Assembly (NCBI GenBank): GCA_031371195.1 | Contig: JANMJD010000294.1 | Coordinates: 1 to 13,249, forward strand | Direction of reading: 5' to 3' | Source of the DNA: JANMJD01 sp031371195 | Lineage (GTDB): Bacteria > Actinomycetota > Acidimicrobiia > Acidimicrobiales > Ilumatobacteraceae | Length of the DNA: 13,249 nt | In this document: one piece after another, positions 1 to 6,812 of the stretch | Position numbering within the stretch: the first letter of the stretch is position 1 | Layout: every line of letters starts with the position of its first letter | Notes under the pieces: model-generated | What the model was told of the DNA's origin: nothing | The model's database searches: none | Seen by the model: the letters and a program-made list of their open reading frames with translations, nothing else | Position numbers and translations under genes: made by a program

Positions 1-1
1 G

Positions 2-1051
2 TCGGCAGCCATCCTCGGCGTCGGGATGGTCAACGCCCCGGTGGCCTGGGCGGCGCTCCGGCTGGTGACCGGGATGTGTCTGGCCGGGCAGTACGTCGTT
101 GCCGAATCATGGCTGAACGACCTGGCCGACAACGACAACCGGGGTCGCCTGTTATCGATCTATACCGTCGTCACCTCCGGTGCCTTCGGGCTCGGCCAAC
201 TGCTGCTCAACTCGGTCGACGCCCGGGCGCTCACCGGGTTCGCCATCGCCAGCATCCTCACCTCGCTGGCCATCGCCCCCGTCACGTTGTCCGAGGCCGA
301 CGCTCCGCCGACCGAGGGTCGTGAGCACATCTCGCTGCGGGGGCTCGCCCGGGTCGTGCCAACCGGCGTCGGGGCGTGCTTCCTGGTCGGTGCGGCCCAT
401 GGTGCACTGACCGGGATGGCGGCGATCTACGCCACCCGGGTCGGGTTGTCTCCCGGGCGGACCGCGCTGTTCGTCGCGGCCCCGACGATCGGCGGGGTCG
501 TCTTCCAGTGGCCGATCGCCGCGGCGTCCGACGACGTCGATCGCCGGGCGGTGGGCATCGCCGCAGCGCTCGGCGCAGCAGCTGCGGGCCTGTTGCTGTT
601 GGCCGGCCCGCCGTCCAGCCCGATGGCGATCGTGCTGATGGCCCTTCTCGGCGGCGCAAGCTATCCCCTCTATTCCATCGCCGCGGCGTACACCAATGAC
701 TGGGTCGACCCCGCTCATGTGAACGCTGCTGCGTCTCAGCTGGTCACCCTCTACGGTCTCGGGGCGATCGTCGGGCCGTTCCTCGCCGCCGTGCTGATGA
801 CGACGAGCGGACCGGAGGGGTTCTACTGGGCGCTCATCGCCGTGCACATCGTGATCGTGGGCTTCCTCGTCTACCGACGCCGCGCCTGGCGTGCGCCCCT
901 CATCGATCGACCCTGGCGCGAGGTCTCGCTGCCCGCACGGGTGTTCTTCATCCCCGCCACCGTCGTGGCAATGGGCCGCCGCTACCGCCCGACGGCGACT
1001 GGTGCCTCCCCACCGACGACGCCCGAGCAACCGGCACCGCCCGGCGAATAG
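2..1051 (+). CDS. MFS transporter, YcaD-like (5' end outside window)
   Basis: This is the C-terminal ~350 residues of a Major Facilitator Superfamily permease; the reading frame is open from base 2, so the true start lies upstream of the window. The visible part alternates long hydrophobic segments with short loops. Near the left edge is an LRLVTGMCLAGQYVVAESWL stretch, soon followed by NRGRLLSIY and GLGQLLL. I recognise this pattern from the E. coli YcaD branch of MFS (a membrane helix with a conserved VxES, then NRGRLL and GQLL). The substrate is unknown and cannot be read from the sequence. The C-terminal tail (YRRRAWRAP onward) is basic, then Pro/Thr-rich, and is presumably cytoplasmic. 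The TAG stop overlaps the GGAG Shine-Dalgarno of the next gene, so the two are probably co-transcribed. The family call is firm; the function is not. Confidence 0.85.
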   Translation, partial: SAAILGVGMVNAPVAWAALRLVTGMCLAGQYVVAESWLNDLADNDNRGRLLSIYTVVTSGAFGLGQLLLNSVDARALTGFAIASILTSLAIAPVTLSEADAPPTEGREHISLRGLARVVPTGVGACFLVGAAHGALTGMAAIYATRVGLSPGRTALFVAAPTIGGVVFQWPIAAASDDVDRRAVGIAAALGAAAAGLLLLAGPPSSPMAIVLMALLGGASYPLYSIAAAYTNDWVDPAHVNAAASQLVTLYGLGAIVGPFLAAVLMTTSGPEGFYWALIAVHIVIVGFLVYRRRAWRAPLIDRPWREVSLPARVFFIPATVVAMGRRYRPTATGASPPTTPEQPAPPGE

Positions 1052-1060
1052 GAGTTCTCG

Positions 1061-2545
1061 ATGCCATCACATGATGACATCCCCCATCACCACCGACCGC
1101 CCGACTCCGGCTCGGACGCTGACGCCGCTATCGGCACCGAGGTCGCCGATCTCGTCCGGGCCACGGCCGACGCTGCCCACTGCCCGTCGATCGCGTGGGG
1201 CGTGACCGTCGGCGGTTCTCTCGTCGCCGACGGCTTCGCGACGACCCACGACTCCCCTGCGGCGACGACCGGCATGCCGCCCGATGCGCATCGCAGCCGG
1301 GTCTACCGCATCGCCTCGATGACCAAGAGCTTCACCGCGGCCGCCGTACTGTCGCTGCGCGACCAGGGGGCACTGGGACTTGACGACACGATCGCATCGC
1401 TGGCGCCGGAGTTGGCCGCCATTCGGCATCCGGCAGTCGATGCACCCGACATCACCGTACGCCAGCTGCTGTCGATGAGTTCGGGCCTGGCCACCGATGA
1501 CGCATGGGCCGACCGTCATCTCGACATCGACGACGACGCGCTGACGGCGATCTATTCATACGGCGCCACGTTCGCCGTCGACCCGGGAACGGCGTTCGAA
1601 TACTCCAATCTGGGCTACTCGATGCTCGGTCGTATCATCCGGCGGATCACCGGTCAACGACCGCAGGACTTCACCACCGAGCACATCCTGCGCCCCCTCG
1701 GCCTGTACGACACCACCTGGGTCTCGCCGTCCCACGACAACTGGGCCCGACCGTATCGAGTCGAGGACGGGGCGATCGTCGCCGACGTCGACCCGCTCGA
1801 TGACGGAGGCATCGCACCGATGGGCGGGCTGTGGAGCACCCTCGACGACCTGGTCACGTGGACCCGGTGGCTTTCTGCCGCGATGCGATCCGGCGAGGAC
1901 GACCGCTCGGTGCTCCGGCGATCCAGCCGCCGGGAGATGCAGCAGGCCAATGTCTACGCCGGTCAGACCGCCCGTGCTCCTCTCGGGGCCGAAGGCCCGA
2001 CCCACACCACCGCCGAGGGCTACGGCTTCGGCCTGCGCGCCGATCACGATTCACGACACGGCACGATGATCTTCCATACCGGCGGGCTGCCCGGCTACGG
2101 CTCGAACATGCGCTGGCTCCCCGAACACGACGTGGCCGTGATCGCCCTCGCCAACGTGACGTACGCACCGATGGAAGCGCTCACGCTGCGCATTCTCGAC
2201 CGCCTCGCCGATCGCGCCGTGATCGCCGCACCCGATCCGGCGCCGTCGAGCGCGTTGGACCTCGCCTCGTCTTCACTGATCCACCTGTTGAACGGATGGG
2301 ACGACGGAGATGCCCGTCGACTCTTCGCCGACAACGTCGAACTCGACGAATCGTTCGCCCGACGCGCCCACGCCGCCGAACACCTGCTCGCCGAACACGG
2401 CCCGCTCCGGGTGGTGTCGGTTCGACCGATCACCGCCGCCCGGGGCACGGTCCATGTCGCCGGCTCCGACGGCACGTCGACGCAGATCGACCTGGAACTG
2501 TCGCCGCACGTGCCGCCGTTGATCCAGCAGTACTCGATCCGCTGA
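1061..2545 (+). CDS. Serine hydrolase, beta-lactamase (class C/PBP-like) family
   Basis: A 494-residue serine hydrolase of the beta-lactamase/penicillin-binding fold (Pfam Beta-lactamase, COG1680 type). The three catalytic motifs are visible: S86-M-T-K89 (SxxK, nucleophile and base), Y181-S-N183 (YxN) and H339-T-G-G342 (the HTG box replacing KTG). Supporting blocks are VYRIASMTKSF, LLSMSSGL and GGLWSTLDDLV. Roughly residues 390-494 form a separate C-terminal region like the small appended domains seen in many COG1680 proteins. Members include esterases, D-amino peptidases and lactamases, so the substrate is unknown; antibiotic resistance should not be inferred. No signal peptide is visible: the N-terminus is polar and His/Asp-rich, which is unusual for a family that is often exported. 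The start is chosen on GGAG at 1051-1054, six bases before ATG, overlapping the transporter stop. Co-transcription with the MFS gene is likely. Confidence 0.9.
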   Translation: MPSHDDIPHHHRPPDSGSDADAAIGTEVADLVRATADAAHCPSIAWGVTVGGSLVADGFATTHDSPAATTGMPPDAHRSRVYRIASMTKSFTAAAVLSLRDQGALGLDDTIASLAPELAAIRHPAVDAPDITVRQLLSMSSGLATDDAWADRHLDIDDDALTAIYSYGATFAVDPGTAFEYSNLGYSMLGRIIRRITGQRPQDFTTEHILRPLGLYDTTWVSPSHDNWARPYRVEDGAIVADVDPLDDGGIAPMGGLWSTLDDLVTWTRWLSAAMRSGEDDRSVLRRSSRREMQQANVYAGQTARAPLGAEGPTHTTAEGYGFGLRADHDSRHGTMIFHTGGLPGYGSNMRWLPEHDVAVIALANVTYAPMEALTLRILDRLADRAVIAAPDPAPSSALDLASSSLIHLLNGWDDGDARRLFADNVELDESFARRAHAAEHLLAEHGPLRVVSVRPITAARGTVHVAGSDGTSTQIDLELSPHVPPLIQQYSIR

Positions 2546-2555
2546 CCTGGTGATC

Positions 2556-2581
2556 CCGGGGCGATGACGAAGTGGCCCCGG
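2556..2581. terminator. Weak GC hairpin after the serine hydrolase gene
   Basis: CCGGGGC at 2556-2562 can pair with GCCCCGG at 2575-2581 across a 12-base loop, eleven bases after the serine hydrolase stop codon. No T-run follows, so it is not a classical intrinsic terminator. It could still slow polymerase or protect the 3' end. Hairpins of this size arise easily by chance in GC-rich DNA. Confidence 0.3.
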
Positions 2582-2611
2582 CGAGGTATCGCCGGGAACG
2601 GGCGGCACCGC

Positions 2612-2617
2612 TACAGT
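2612..2617 (+). promoter_or_regulatory. Candidate -10 element upstream of the leader ORF/pat
   Basis: TACAGT fits the actinobacterial TAnnnT -10 pattern and sits in the only sizeable gap between the hydrolase and the aminotransferase. A transcript would begin near 2624 and contain the Shine-Dalgarno at 2640-2645. No good -35 hexamer is visible 16-18 bases upstream, so the call rests on the -10 and on context. Confidence 0.35.
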
Positions 2618-2652
2618 CGCCGTCGACCGCCATCGACCTGGGGAGCCGAGCA

Positions 2653-2754
2653 ATGGGTGAATTCGTTTCGAACGCCGCCGCACCTGGCCGCGGCACTGGG
2701 CGATGCTCACCCTCATACCTGAAGGCATACCTGAAGGCTTCCGATGACCACTGA
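2653..2754 (+). CDS. Possible 33-codon leader/upstream ORF overlapping pat
   Basis: A short ORF of 33 codons with a good Shine-Dalgarno (GGGGAG at 2640-2645, seven bases before ATG). It ends in TGA at 2752-2754, so its last 11 bases overlap the start of the aminotransferase gene at 2744 in another frame. The predicted peptide begins MGEFVSNAAAPG and ends SYLKAYLKASDDH; the YLKA doublet comes from the 12-bp DNA duplication beneath it. It has no run of Phe, Tyr or His codons (one F, two Y, one H), so it does not look like a classical attenuator peptide for the aromatic or histidine pathways. It has no signal peptide, and I recognise no homologue. If translated, it would couple ribosomes to the pat start. 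It may equally be untranslated 5' leader; confidence is low. Confidence 0.35.
   Translation: MGEFVSNAAAPGRGTGRCSPSYLKAYLKASDDH
2714..2737 (+). repeat. Tandem 12-bp duplication carrying two Shine-Dalgarno copies
   Basis: CATACCTGAAGG occurs twice head-to-tail (2714-2725 and 2726-2737) with no mismatch. Each unit contains GAAGG. The second GAAGG (2733-2737) lies six bases before the ATG at 2744, an ideal ribosome-binding distance; the first lies eighteen bases before it. The duplication is in frame with the small ORF at 2653. Confidence 0.85.
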
Positions 2755-3844
2755 CCCGCCGAACGGCCGCACCCGCGCCGCCGTCGACTCCCTGCCCGCC
2801 TACCGGCCGGGCAAGGCCGCCTCGCAGGCCGAGGCCGAACACGGCATCACCAACGCCATCAAGTTGGCATCCAACGAGAACCCGCTCCCGCCGATCGCCT
2901 CGATCGTGGAGGCGGTGAGGGCCGCCGCCATGGGAGCGAACCGTTACGCCGACCATCGTGCAACGGCGGTACGCCACCGACTGGCGGAATGGCTGGGAGT
3001 CGACGACGACACCGTGACGGTCGGCTGCGGCTCGGTCGGGTTGCTCCAGCAGATCGCCCTCACCTACATCGACCCGGGGGACGAGGTCGTCTATCCATGG
3101 CGCTCCTTCGAGGTCTATCCCGTGTACACCCAGCTGATGGGAGGGATCGCCGTGGCCACCCCGTTGACCGTCGATCACGCCTTCGATCTCGACGCCGTGG
3201 CCGCGGCGATCACCGGTCGGACCAAGCTCGTGCTGTTGTCGACACCGAACAACCCGACCGGCACCGCACTGCGCTGCTCCGCCCTCAACGAACTGATCGC
3301 CGGCATCCCCCGGTCGGTCGTCGTGGTGATCGATGAGGCGTACCGCGAGTTCCTCGACCCGTCGTTCGGCGATCCGGTTCACGAGGTTCTGCCCCATCAC
3401 GACAATGTCATCGTCACCCGCACCTTCTCCAAGGCTCACGGTCTGGCCGGCATGCGCGTGGGGTATGCCGTCGCCCGCCCTGCCGTCATCGCCGCCATCG
3501 ACAAGACGCTGTTCCCCTTCGCCGTCAACGGTCTCGCCCAAGCGGCGGCGATCGCGGCCATCGATGCCCACGGCGAGATCCAGGCACGGGTGGACGCAAT
3601 CGTGGCCGAGCGAGCCCGGGTGATCGCCGCGCTGACCGCAGACGGCTGGCAACTGCCCGACCAACAGGCCAACTTCGTCTACCTGCCACTCGGGGAGCGC
3701 ACCGACGAGGTGTACCTGGGCATGGAGCGACGCGGTGTCGTCACCCGGCCGTTCAGCGGCGAGGGCATCCGCGTCACCATCGGGTCGATCGAGGAGAACG
3801 ACCGATTCCTGGCGACGCTCGCGGCAGTGATGGGCGAACGCTGA
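2744..3844 (+). CDS. pat: Pat-type aromatic amino acid / histidinol-phosphate aminotransferase
   Basis: A 366-residue class I/II PLP-dependent aminotransferase of the HisC/Pat group. Visible motifs: SLPAYRPGK near the N-terminus, KLASNENP (residues 40-47, substrate contact), VGCGSVGLLQQ (PLP phosphate region, ~93-103), NNPTG (169-173), D197 in VVVIDEAYREF (pyridine nitrogen partner) and K230 in TFSKAHGLAGMRVGY (Schiff-base lysine). GDEVVYPWRSFEVYP, QAAAIAAID, QANFVYLPLG and EEND are close to what I recall of M. tuberculosis Pat (Rv3772), which transaminates phenylpyruvate. The gene is not next to other his genes, which also favours Pat over a dedicated HisC. A role in histidine biosynthesis is still possible because these subfamilies overlap. 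The ATG has GAAGG six bases upstream. Five bases separate it from the acetyltransferase gene, so the two probably share a transcript. Confidence 0.85.
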   Translation: MTTDPPNGRTRAAVDSLPAYRPGKAASQAEAEHGITNAIKLASNENPLPPIASIVEAVRAAAMGANRYADHRATAVRHRLAEWLGVDDDTVTVGCGSVGLLQQIALTYIDPGDEVVYPWRSFEVYPVYTQLMGGIAVATPLTVDHAFDLDAVAAAITGRTKLVLLSTPNNPTGTALRCSALNELIAGIPRSVVVVIDEAYREFLDPSFGDPVHEVLPHHDNVIVTRTFSKAHGLAGMRVGYAVARPAVIAAIDKTLFPFAVNGLAQAAAIAAIDAHGEIQARVDAIVAERARVIAALTADGWQLPDQQANFVYLPLGERTDEVYLGMERRGVVTRPFSGEGIRVTIGSIEENDRFLATLAAVMGER

Positions 3845-3849
3845 CACCG

Positions 3850-4467
3850 ATGACCGCTCCCGTCGAGGTCCGTGAGCATCACACGACCGAGCTACCGGCC
3901 CTGATCGCCGTTGCATCACGGGCGTTCTGGGACGATCCGCTGTTCAACTTCTTCGCTCCGGATCTGCTCGTGCAGCACCGCTGGATGTCCGGATTCTTCG
4001 CAGCCGGCATCCACGACTGCGCCCGGCACGGATCGGTGTGGACCGCGTCGATCGGCGACACAGTCGTCGGCGTGGCGGCCTGGCTGCCACCGGGCGTTCA
4101 TGTGGCGACCAGTGGGATCCGGGCGCTGCGACAGATGCGCCATGCGTTGCCGACGATCGCCCGGTCGCCCGAACGGGTACGTGCCGTCAAGCTGATGAAC
4201 GAGATGCCGCGTCGACACCTGACCGATCCACACTGGTATCTCGAGCTGCTCGCCGCCGACCCCAAATTCCAGGGGCGCGGAGTTGGGCGCGCGCTGCTCC
4301 AGCCGATCCTGCAGCGATGCGACCTCGAGGGATATCCGGCGTACCTGGAGACGCAGAAAGAGGACAATCTGGCGTACTACGCCCGATTGGGCTTCGCCGT
4401 CACCGACGTCATCGACCTGGGAAAAACACCGCGAGTATGGACAATGACGCGCCCGGCAGTGCCATGA
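3850..4467 (+). CDS. GNAT family N-acetyltransferase
   Basis: A 205-residue GCN5-related N-acetyltransferase, cytosolic, using acetyl-CoA. The acetyl-CoA pyrophosphate loop is Q141-GRGVG146-RALL (motif A, Q/RxxGxG/A), preceded by the strand WYLELLAADPKFQ. The following block ETQKEDNLAYYARLGF (~167-182) is the usual motif B with the YxxxGF end. The N-terminal half contains AFWDDPLFNFF and VGVAAWLPPG, a pattern seen in actinobacterial GNATs often annotated only as acetyltransferases. The substrate is unknown. The ATG lies five bases after the pat stop with no strong Shine-Dalgarno, consistent with translational coupling. The 3' end may carry the promoter of the downstream Rrf2-type regulator. 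Length is normal for a single-domain GNAT. Confidence 0.88.
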   Translation: MTAPVEVREHHTTELPALIAVASRAFWDDPLFNFFAPDLLVQHRWMSGFFAAGIHDCARHGSVWTASIGDTVVGVAAWLPPGVHVATSGIRALRQMRHALPTIARSPERVRAVKLMNEMPRRHLTDPHWYLELLAADPKFQGRGVGRALLQPILQRCDLEGYPAYLETQKEDNLAYYARLGFAVTDVIDLGKTPRVWTMTRPAVP

Positions 4468-4468
4468 T
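4438..4468 (+). promoter_or_regulatory. Candidate leaderless promoter for the Rrf2-type regulator
   Basis: TGGACA (4438-4443) and CATGAT (4463-4468) resemble -35 and -10 hexamers with a long 19-base spacer. The -10 ends six bases before the regulator ATG at 4475, and no Shine-Dalgarno is present, so a leaderless transcript is plausible. The whole element lies inside the 3' end of the acetyltransferase gene, so readthrough from pat remains an alternative. Confidence 0.3.
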
Positions 4469-4474
4469 GTAGCG

Positions 4475-4930
4475 ATGCAAGTCACTGCACGTGTCGACTA
4501 CGCGCTCCGAGCGCTCGTGGAGCTGGCCGCAGCTCCCGATCAGTTGACCAGCCGCGATGAGCTTGCCACCGCCCAGGGGATCCCCCCGCGCTACCTCGAA
4601 AGCATCCTGCTGCAACTCCGCCAGTTGGGCATTGTGATCGGCCAGCGGGGGGCAGCCGGTGGCTACCGGCTCAGCCGGCCGGCCGAGCAGATCACGGTTG
4701 CCGAGGTCTCTCGGGCGGTCGACGGCCCGCTCGCCGTGGTGCAAGGGCTACGGCCCGAGCAGATCGTCTACGACGGCAACGCCAAGCACGTCGGCGAGCT
4801 GTGGATCGGCTTGCGGGCCGCGGTGCGCATGGTGATGGAGAACGTGACCATCGCCCAGTTGCTGTCGGGCACCTATCCCGATTCGGTGCGCACCCTGCTG
4901 ATGGACCCCGAGGCCTGGCTCCCTCACTGA
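4475..4930 (+). CDS. Rrf2 family transcriptional regulator, CymR-like
   Basis: A 151-residue Rrf2 winged-helix DNA-binding protein. The N-terminus has the family signature VDYALRALVELA (residues 7-18), a helix-turn-helix around 26-54 (RDELATAQGIPPRYLESILLQLRQ) and the wing RGAAGGYRLSRP (58-69). There are no cysteines at all, so it cannot carry the [2Fe-2S] cluster of IscR, NsrR or RsrR. The C-terminal GELWIGLRAAVRMVMENVTIAQLL (107-130) resembles the ELWIRIRDAVKEVLDSTTLEDL segment I recall from Bacillus CymR, the repressor of cysteine and sulfur metabolism. It converges on a TauE/SafE exporter gene whose promoter contains an AT-rich dyad, a likely target. What it senses is not visible; CymR itself works through the CysK complex and O-acetylserine. 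Family call firm, CymR likeness moderate. Confidence 0.85.
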   Translation: MQVTARVDYALRALVELAAAPDQLTSRDELATAQGIPPRYLESILLQLRQLGIVIGQRGAAGGYRLSRPAEQITVAEVSRAVDGPLAVVQGLRPEQIVYDGNAKHVGELWIGLRAAVRMVMENVTIAQLLSGTYPDSVRTLLMDPEAWLPH

Positions 4931-4936
4931 GCATTC

Positions 4937-4974
4937 GCCTCGGTTGAGCAGCCGCCCCGCTGAGCGGTCGAGGC
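4937..4974. terminator. Candidate bidirectional terminator between convergent genes
   Basis: GCCTCG (4937-4942) pairs with CGAGGC (4969-4974), and an inner palindrome CCGCTGAGCGG lies within the loop. The structure fills the 44-bp gap between the converging stop codons of the Rrf2 regulator and the TauE gene. There is no T-run on either side, so strength is uncertain; position is the main argument. Confidence 0.4.
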
Positions 4975-5862
4975 TCAGGCGGCGACGGCCTGCGGTGCCA
5001 ATGCGGCAGCCCGACGGTTCAGCAGCGGATACGCTCCCGACCACGTCACCAGTGCCGCCACCGATCCGTAGGCGATCCAGCGACTCAACCCCAAGTGGCC
5101 CCAGCCTGCTAGCTCACGGACATTCGTCGTCAGCAGCAGGCCGCTTACGGCCACGCCCATGCCACGAGCCGGCAGGAAGCGGATCACCCAGGCGGCGATC
5201 GGCGCGGCCAGCACTCCGCCGATGAGCATTGCGAGCACGACGCCCATGTCCACGCCGCCCTTGCCGAGCGAAGCGAACAGCGAACTGACGGACACGGCAG
5301 CGACGGCGACTTCGGCAGTGTTCACCGAACCGACCGTGATCCGCGGCGGAACCTTCCGGTGAAGCAGGAACGGTGTGACCACCGGACCCCAGGCCCCGAC
5401 GAGGCCGTTGGTGACCCCTCCGGCCGCTCCGGCGAGGGCGACTCCCCGGGTGTCGTACGACGTCGGTTCATCGGACACTTCTCCGGCCTTGCGCGACGGC
5501 ATGTTTCGAAACCGGAACAGGATGCGCAGGCCGACGAGCAGCAGCAACACGGCGAGAAACGGCCTGATCTGCTTGTCATCGACATTGGCCAACACCGTGG
5601 TGCCGATGATCGCCCCGAACGCACCGGGGATGGCGAGCTGCAGAACGAGCTTGCGGTTGATGTTGCGGAACCGCCAATGAGCGACTCCGGCAGCAGTGCC
5701 GGTGGCGACCTTGGCAATATTGACCGTGGTCGCAATCGCCGACGACGACAGGCCACCGGTCCGAAGGATCGAGGCGGACGTCGGTCCGAATCCCATTCCC
5801 AACGCGCCATCAACCATTGATGCGGCGAAGCCCGCCAGTCCTACAACCACAAGATTACTCAT
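4975..5862 (-). CDS. TauE/SafE family sulfite/organosulfonate exporter
   Basis: A 295-residue polytopic inner-membrane protein of the TauE/SafE (formerly DUF81) family, typically about eight helices, exporting sulfite, sulfoacetate or related anions. It shows the internal duplication of the family: the first half carries VDGALGMGFGP (residues 17-27) and TVNIAKVATGTAAG, the second repeats it as VTNGLVGAWGPVVTP (150-164) followed by VGSVNTAEVAVA. A charged loop (~116-138, RFRNMPSRKAGEVSDEPTS) separates the halves. Length is normal. The substrate is inferred from the family only. The start is ATG at 5862; the predicted transcription start is only a couple of bases upstream, so the message may be leaderless, although AGGA lies nine bases before the ATG. 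It is convergent with the CymR-like regulator and divergent from an LLM oxidoreductase, with a dyad operator candidate in the promoter. Confidence 0.88.
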   Translation of the reverse strand: MSNLVVVGLAGFAASMVDGALGMGFGPTSASILRTGGLSSSAIATTVNIAKVATGTAAGVAHWRFRNINRKLVLQLAIPGAFGAIIGTTVLANVDDKQIRPFLAVLLLLVGLRILFRFRNMPSRKAGEVSDEPTSYDTRGVALAGAAGGVTNGLVGAWGPVVTPFLLHRKVPPRITVGSVNTAEVAVAAVSVSSLFASLGKGGVDMGVVLAMLIGGVLAAPIAAWVIRFLPARGMGVAVSGLLLTTNVRELAGWGHLGLSRWIAYGSVAALVTWSGAYPLLNRRAAALAPQAVAA

Positions 5863-5870
5863 ATCCCTAA

Positions 5871-5899
5871 TTCCTACCTGAATTTAGGTATTTGGTCAA
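5871..5899 (-). promoter_or_regulatory. tauE promoter (-35/-10)
   Basis: Read on the minus strand, TTGACC (5899-5894) is a near-consensus -35. Exactly 17 bases later comes TAGGAA (5876-5871), a weak -10. Transcription would start near 5864, almost at the ATG (5862-5860). The spacer contains most of the dyad described separately, so a bound protein would block polymerase. Confidence 0.5.
5875..5890. promoter_or_regulatory. Dyad operator candidate in the tauE/LLM divergent promoter
   Basis: TACCTGAATTTAGGTA is a 16-bp inverted repeat in which seven of eight base pairs match (only the sixth pair, G/T, fails). It is strikingly AT-rich for this DNA. It lies between the -35 and -10 of tauE, next to a possible divergent promoter. 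Its size, symmetry and AT-rich centre suit an Rrf2-type dimer, and an Rrf2 gene lies at the other end of tauE. Confidence 0.6.
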
Positions 5900-5919
5900 C
5901 CTGTCGAATGCACTATTCG
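5892..5919 (+). promoter_or_regulatory. Candidate promoter for the LLM oxidoreductase
   Basis: TTGGTC (5892-5897) and TATTCG (5914-5919) with a 16-base spacer resemble a weak sigma-70-type promoter reading right. Its -35 overlaps the -35 of the divergent tauE promoter and abuts the dyad, so both genes could respond to the same protein. Neither hexamer is strong. Confidence 0.3.
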
Positions 5920-5969
5920 CCATGCGGGCGGGAATTTTCCGGTCGACGCTCCGCATGACACGCTCGGCC

Positions 5970-6797
5970 ATGCGATTCGCGCTCTCCACATCCCCGCAAC
6001 GAACCACCTGGCCGTGGCTGCTCGAGGCGTGGCAACGCGCCGACGAACTGGCGGTATACGAATCGGGGTGGACGTTCGACCACCTGTATCCGTTGTTCGG
6101 CGATTCGACCGAGGATTGCCTGGACGGCTGGATGACGTTGGCCGCACTCCTCCACGAGACAACCCGGCTGCGTGGCGGGGTGCTGGTCAGCGGCATGGTC
6201 TACCGCCATCCGAGCGTCCTGGCGAACATGGCCACCACGCTCGACATCACCTCGGGCGGCCGGCTCGAACTGGGCATCGGTGCGGGCTGGAACGAGGAGG
6301 AGTGCGACGCCCACGGCATCGAACTCGGCTCGATGACGCAACGATTCGACCGATTTGCCGAAGGGCTCGCCGTGATCGAAAGTCTGTTGACCAACGACCG
6401 CACGACCTTCCACGGTGCCTACTACGGGCTCGCCGGGGCGATGAGCAATCCCAAGCCGGTGCAGCGACCACTGCCGATCTGTATCGGGGGCAAGGGCCTG
6501 CGGCGCACGATGCCGCTCGTCGCCCGATACGCCGACCATTGGAACTATTCGGGTGATGACCCGGCCGAGTTCAGTCGCTGTCGTGAGGCGATGGTCGAGA
6601 TGTGTGCGACCCTCGGTCGCGATCCCGATGAGATCACCTGCTCGTGGCTCGCCCGGTGGACCGGCGACGGGCCGACGTTGGCCGGGCAGGTGGCCGCATT
6701 CAAGGCTGCCGGAGCCCATCTGACGATCGTCTCGATGCCGAAATCCGAACCGCCCGACGTCGTCGAGACCGTTGCCCGGGTGGCGGTCGCCTGCTGA
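5970..6797 (+). CDS. LLM class F420-type flavin-dependent oxidoreductase
   Basis: A bacterial luciferase-like (LLM) TIM-barrel oxidoreductase, 275 residues from the chosen start. It closely follows the TIGR03560/Rv1855c F420-dependent group as I recall it: an MRF start, FDHLYP near residue 36, TSGGRLELGIGAGWNEEE (~94-111), RFDRFAEGLAVIESL, SNPKPVQRPLPICIGGKG and the YADHWNYSG block. The cofactor is probably F420 but FMN cannot be excluded. The frame is open upstream to 5892, with ATGs at 5922 and 5955; ATG 5970 is chosen because family members begin at this MRFxL. No clear Shine-Dalgarno precedes any of them, so the start is the weak point. It diverges from the TauE exporter across a shared regulatory gap. 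LLM enzymes include alkanesulfonate monooxygenase (SsuD), which makes the neighbour suggestive, but this protein is not an evident SsuD. Confidence 0.82.
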   Translation: MRFALSTSPQRTTWPWLLEAWQRADELAVYESGWTFDHLYPLFGDSTEDCLDGWMTLAALLHETTRLRGGVLVSGMVYRHPSVLANMATTLDITSGGRLELGIGAGWNEEECDAHGIELGSMTQRFDRFAEGLAVIESLLTNDRTTFHGAYYGLAGAMSNPKPVQRPLPICIGGKGLRRTMPLVARYADHWNYSGDDPAEFSRCREAMVEMCATLGRDPDEITCSWLARWTGDGPTLAGQVAAFKAAGAHLTIVSMPKSEPPDVVETVARVAVAC

Positions 6798-6812
6798 GCA
6801 GGCGGCCGCCGG

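Noticed and set aside
1061..2545. Interpreting the serine hydrolase as an antibiotic-resistance beta-lactamase
   Set aside because: The SxxK/YxN/HTG set is shared by many esterases and peptidases of the family, and no export signal is visible.
2273..3919. Long open minus-strand frame of 548 codons opposite the aminotransferase gene
   Set aside because: It lies antisense to pat and the hydrolase end, has Arg/Gly/Asp-rich low-complexity composition and no recognisable domain; this is expected in GC-rich coding DNA.
6801..6810. GGCGGCCGCC palindrome after the LLM stop codon
   Set aside because: A 10-bp all-G/C palindrome is common in this composition, has no loop or T-run, and gives no reason to call it a terminator or operator.
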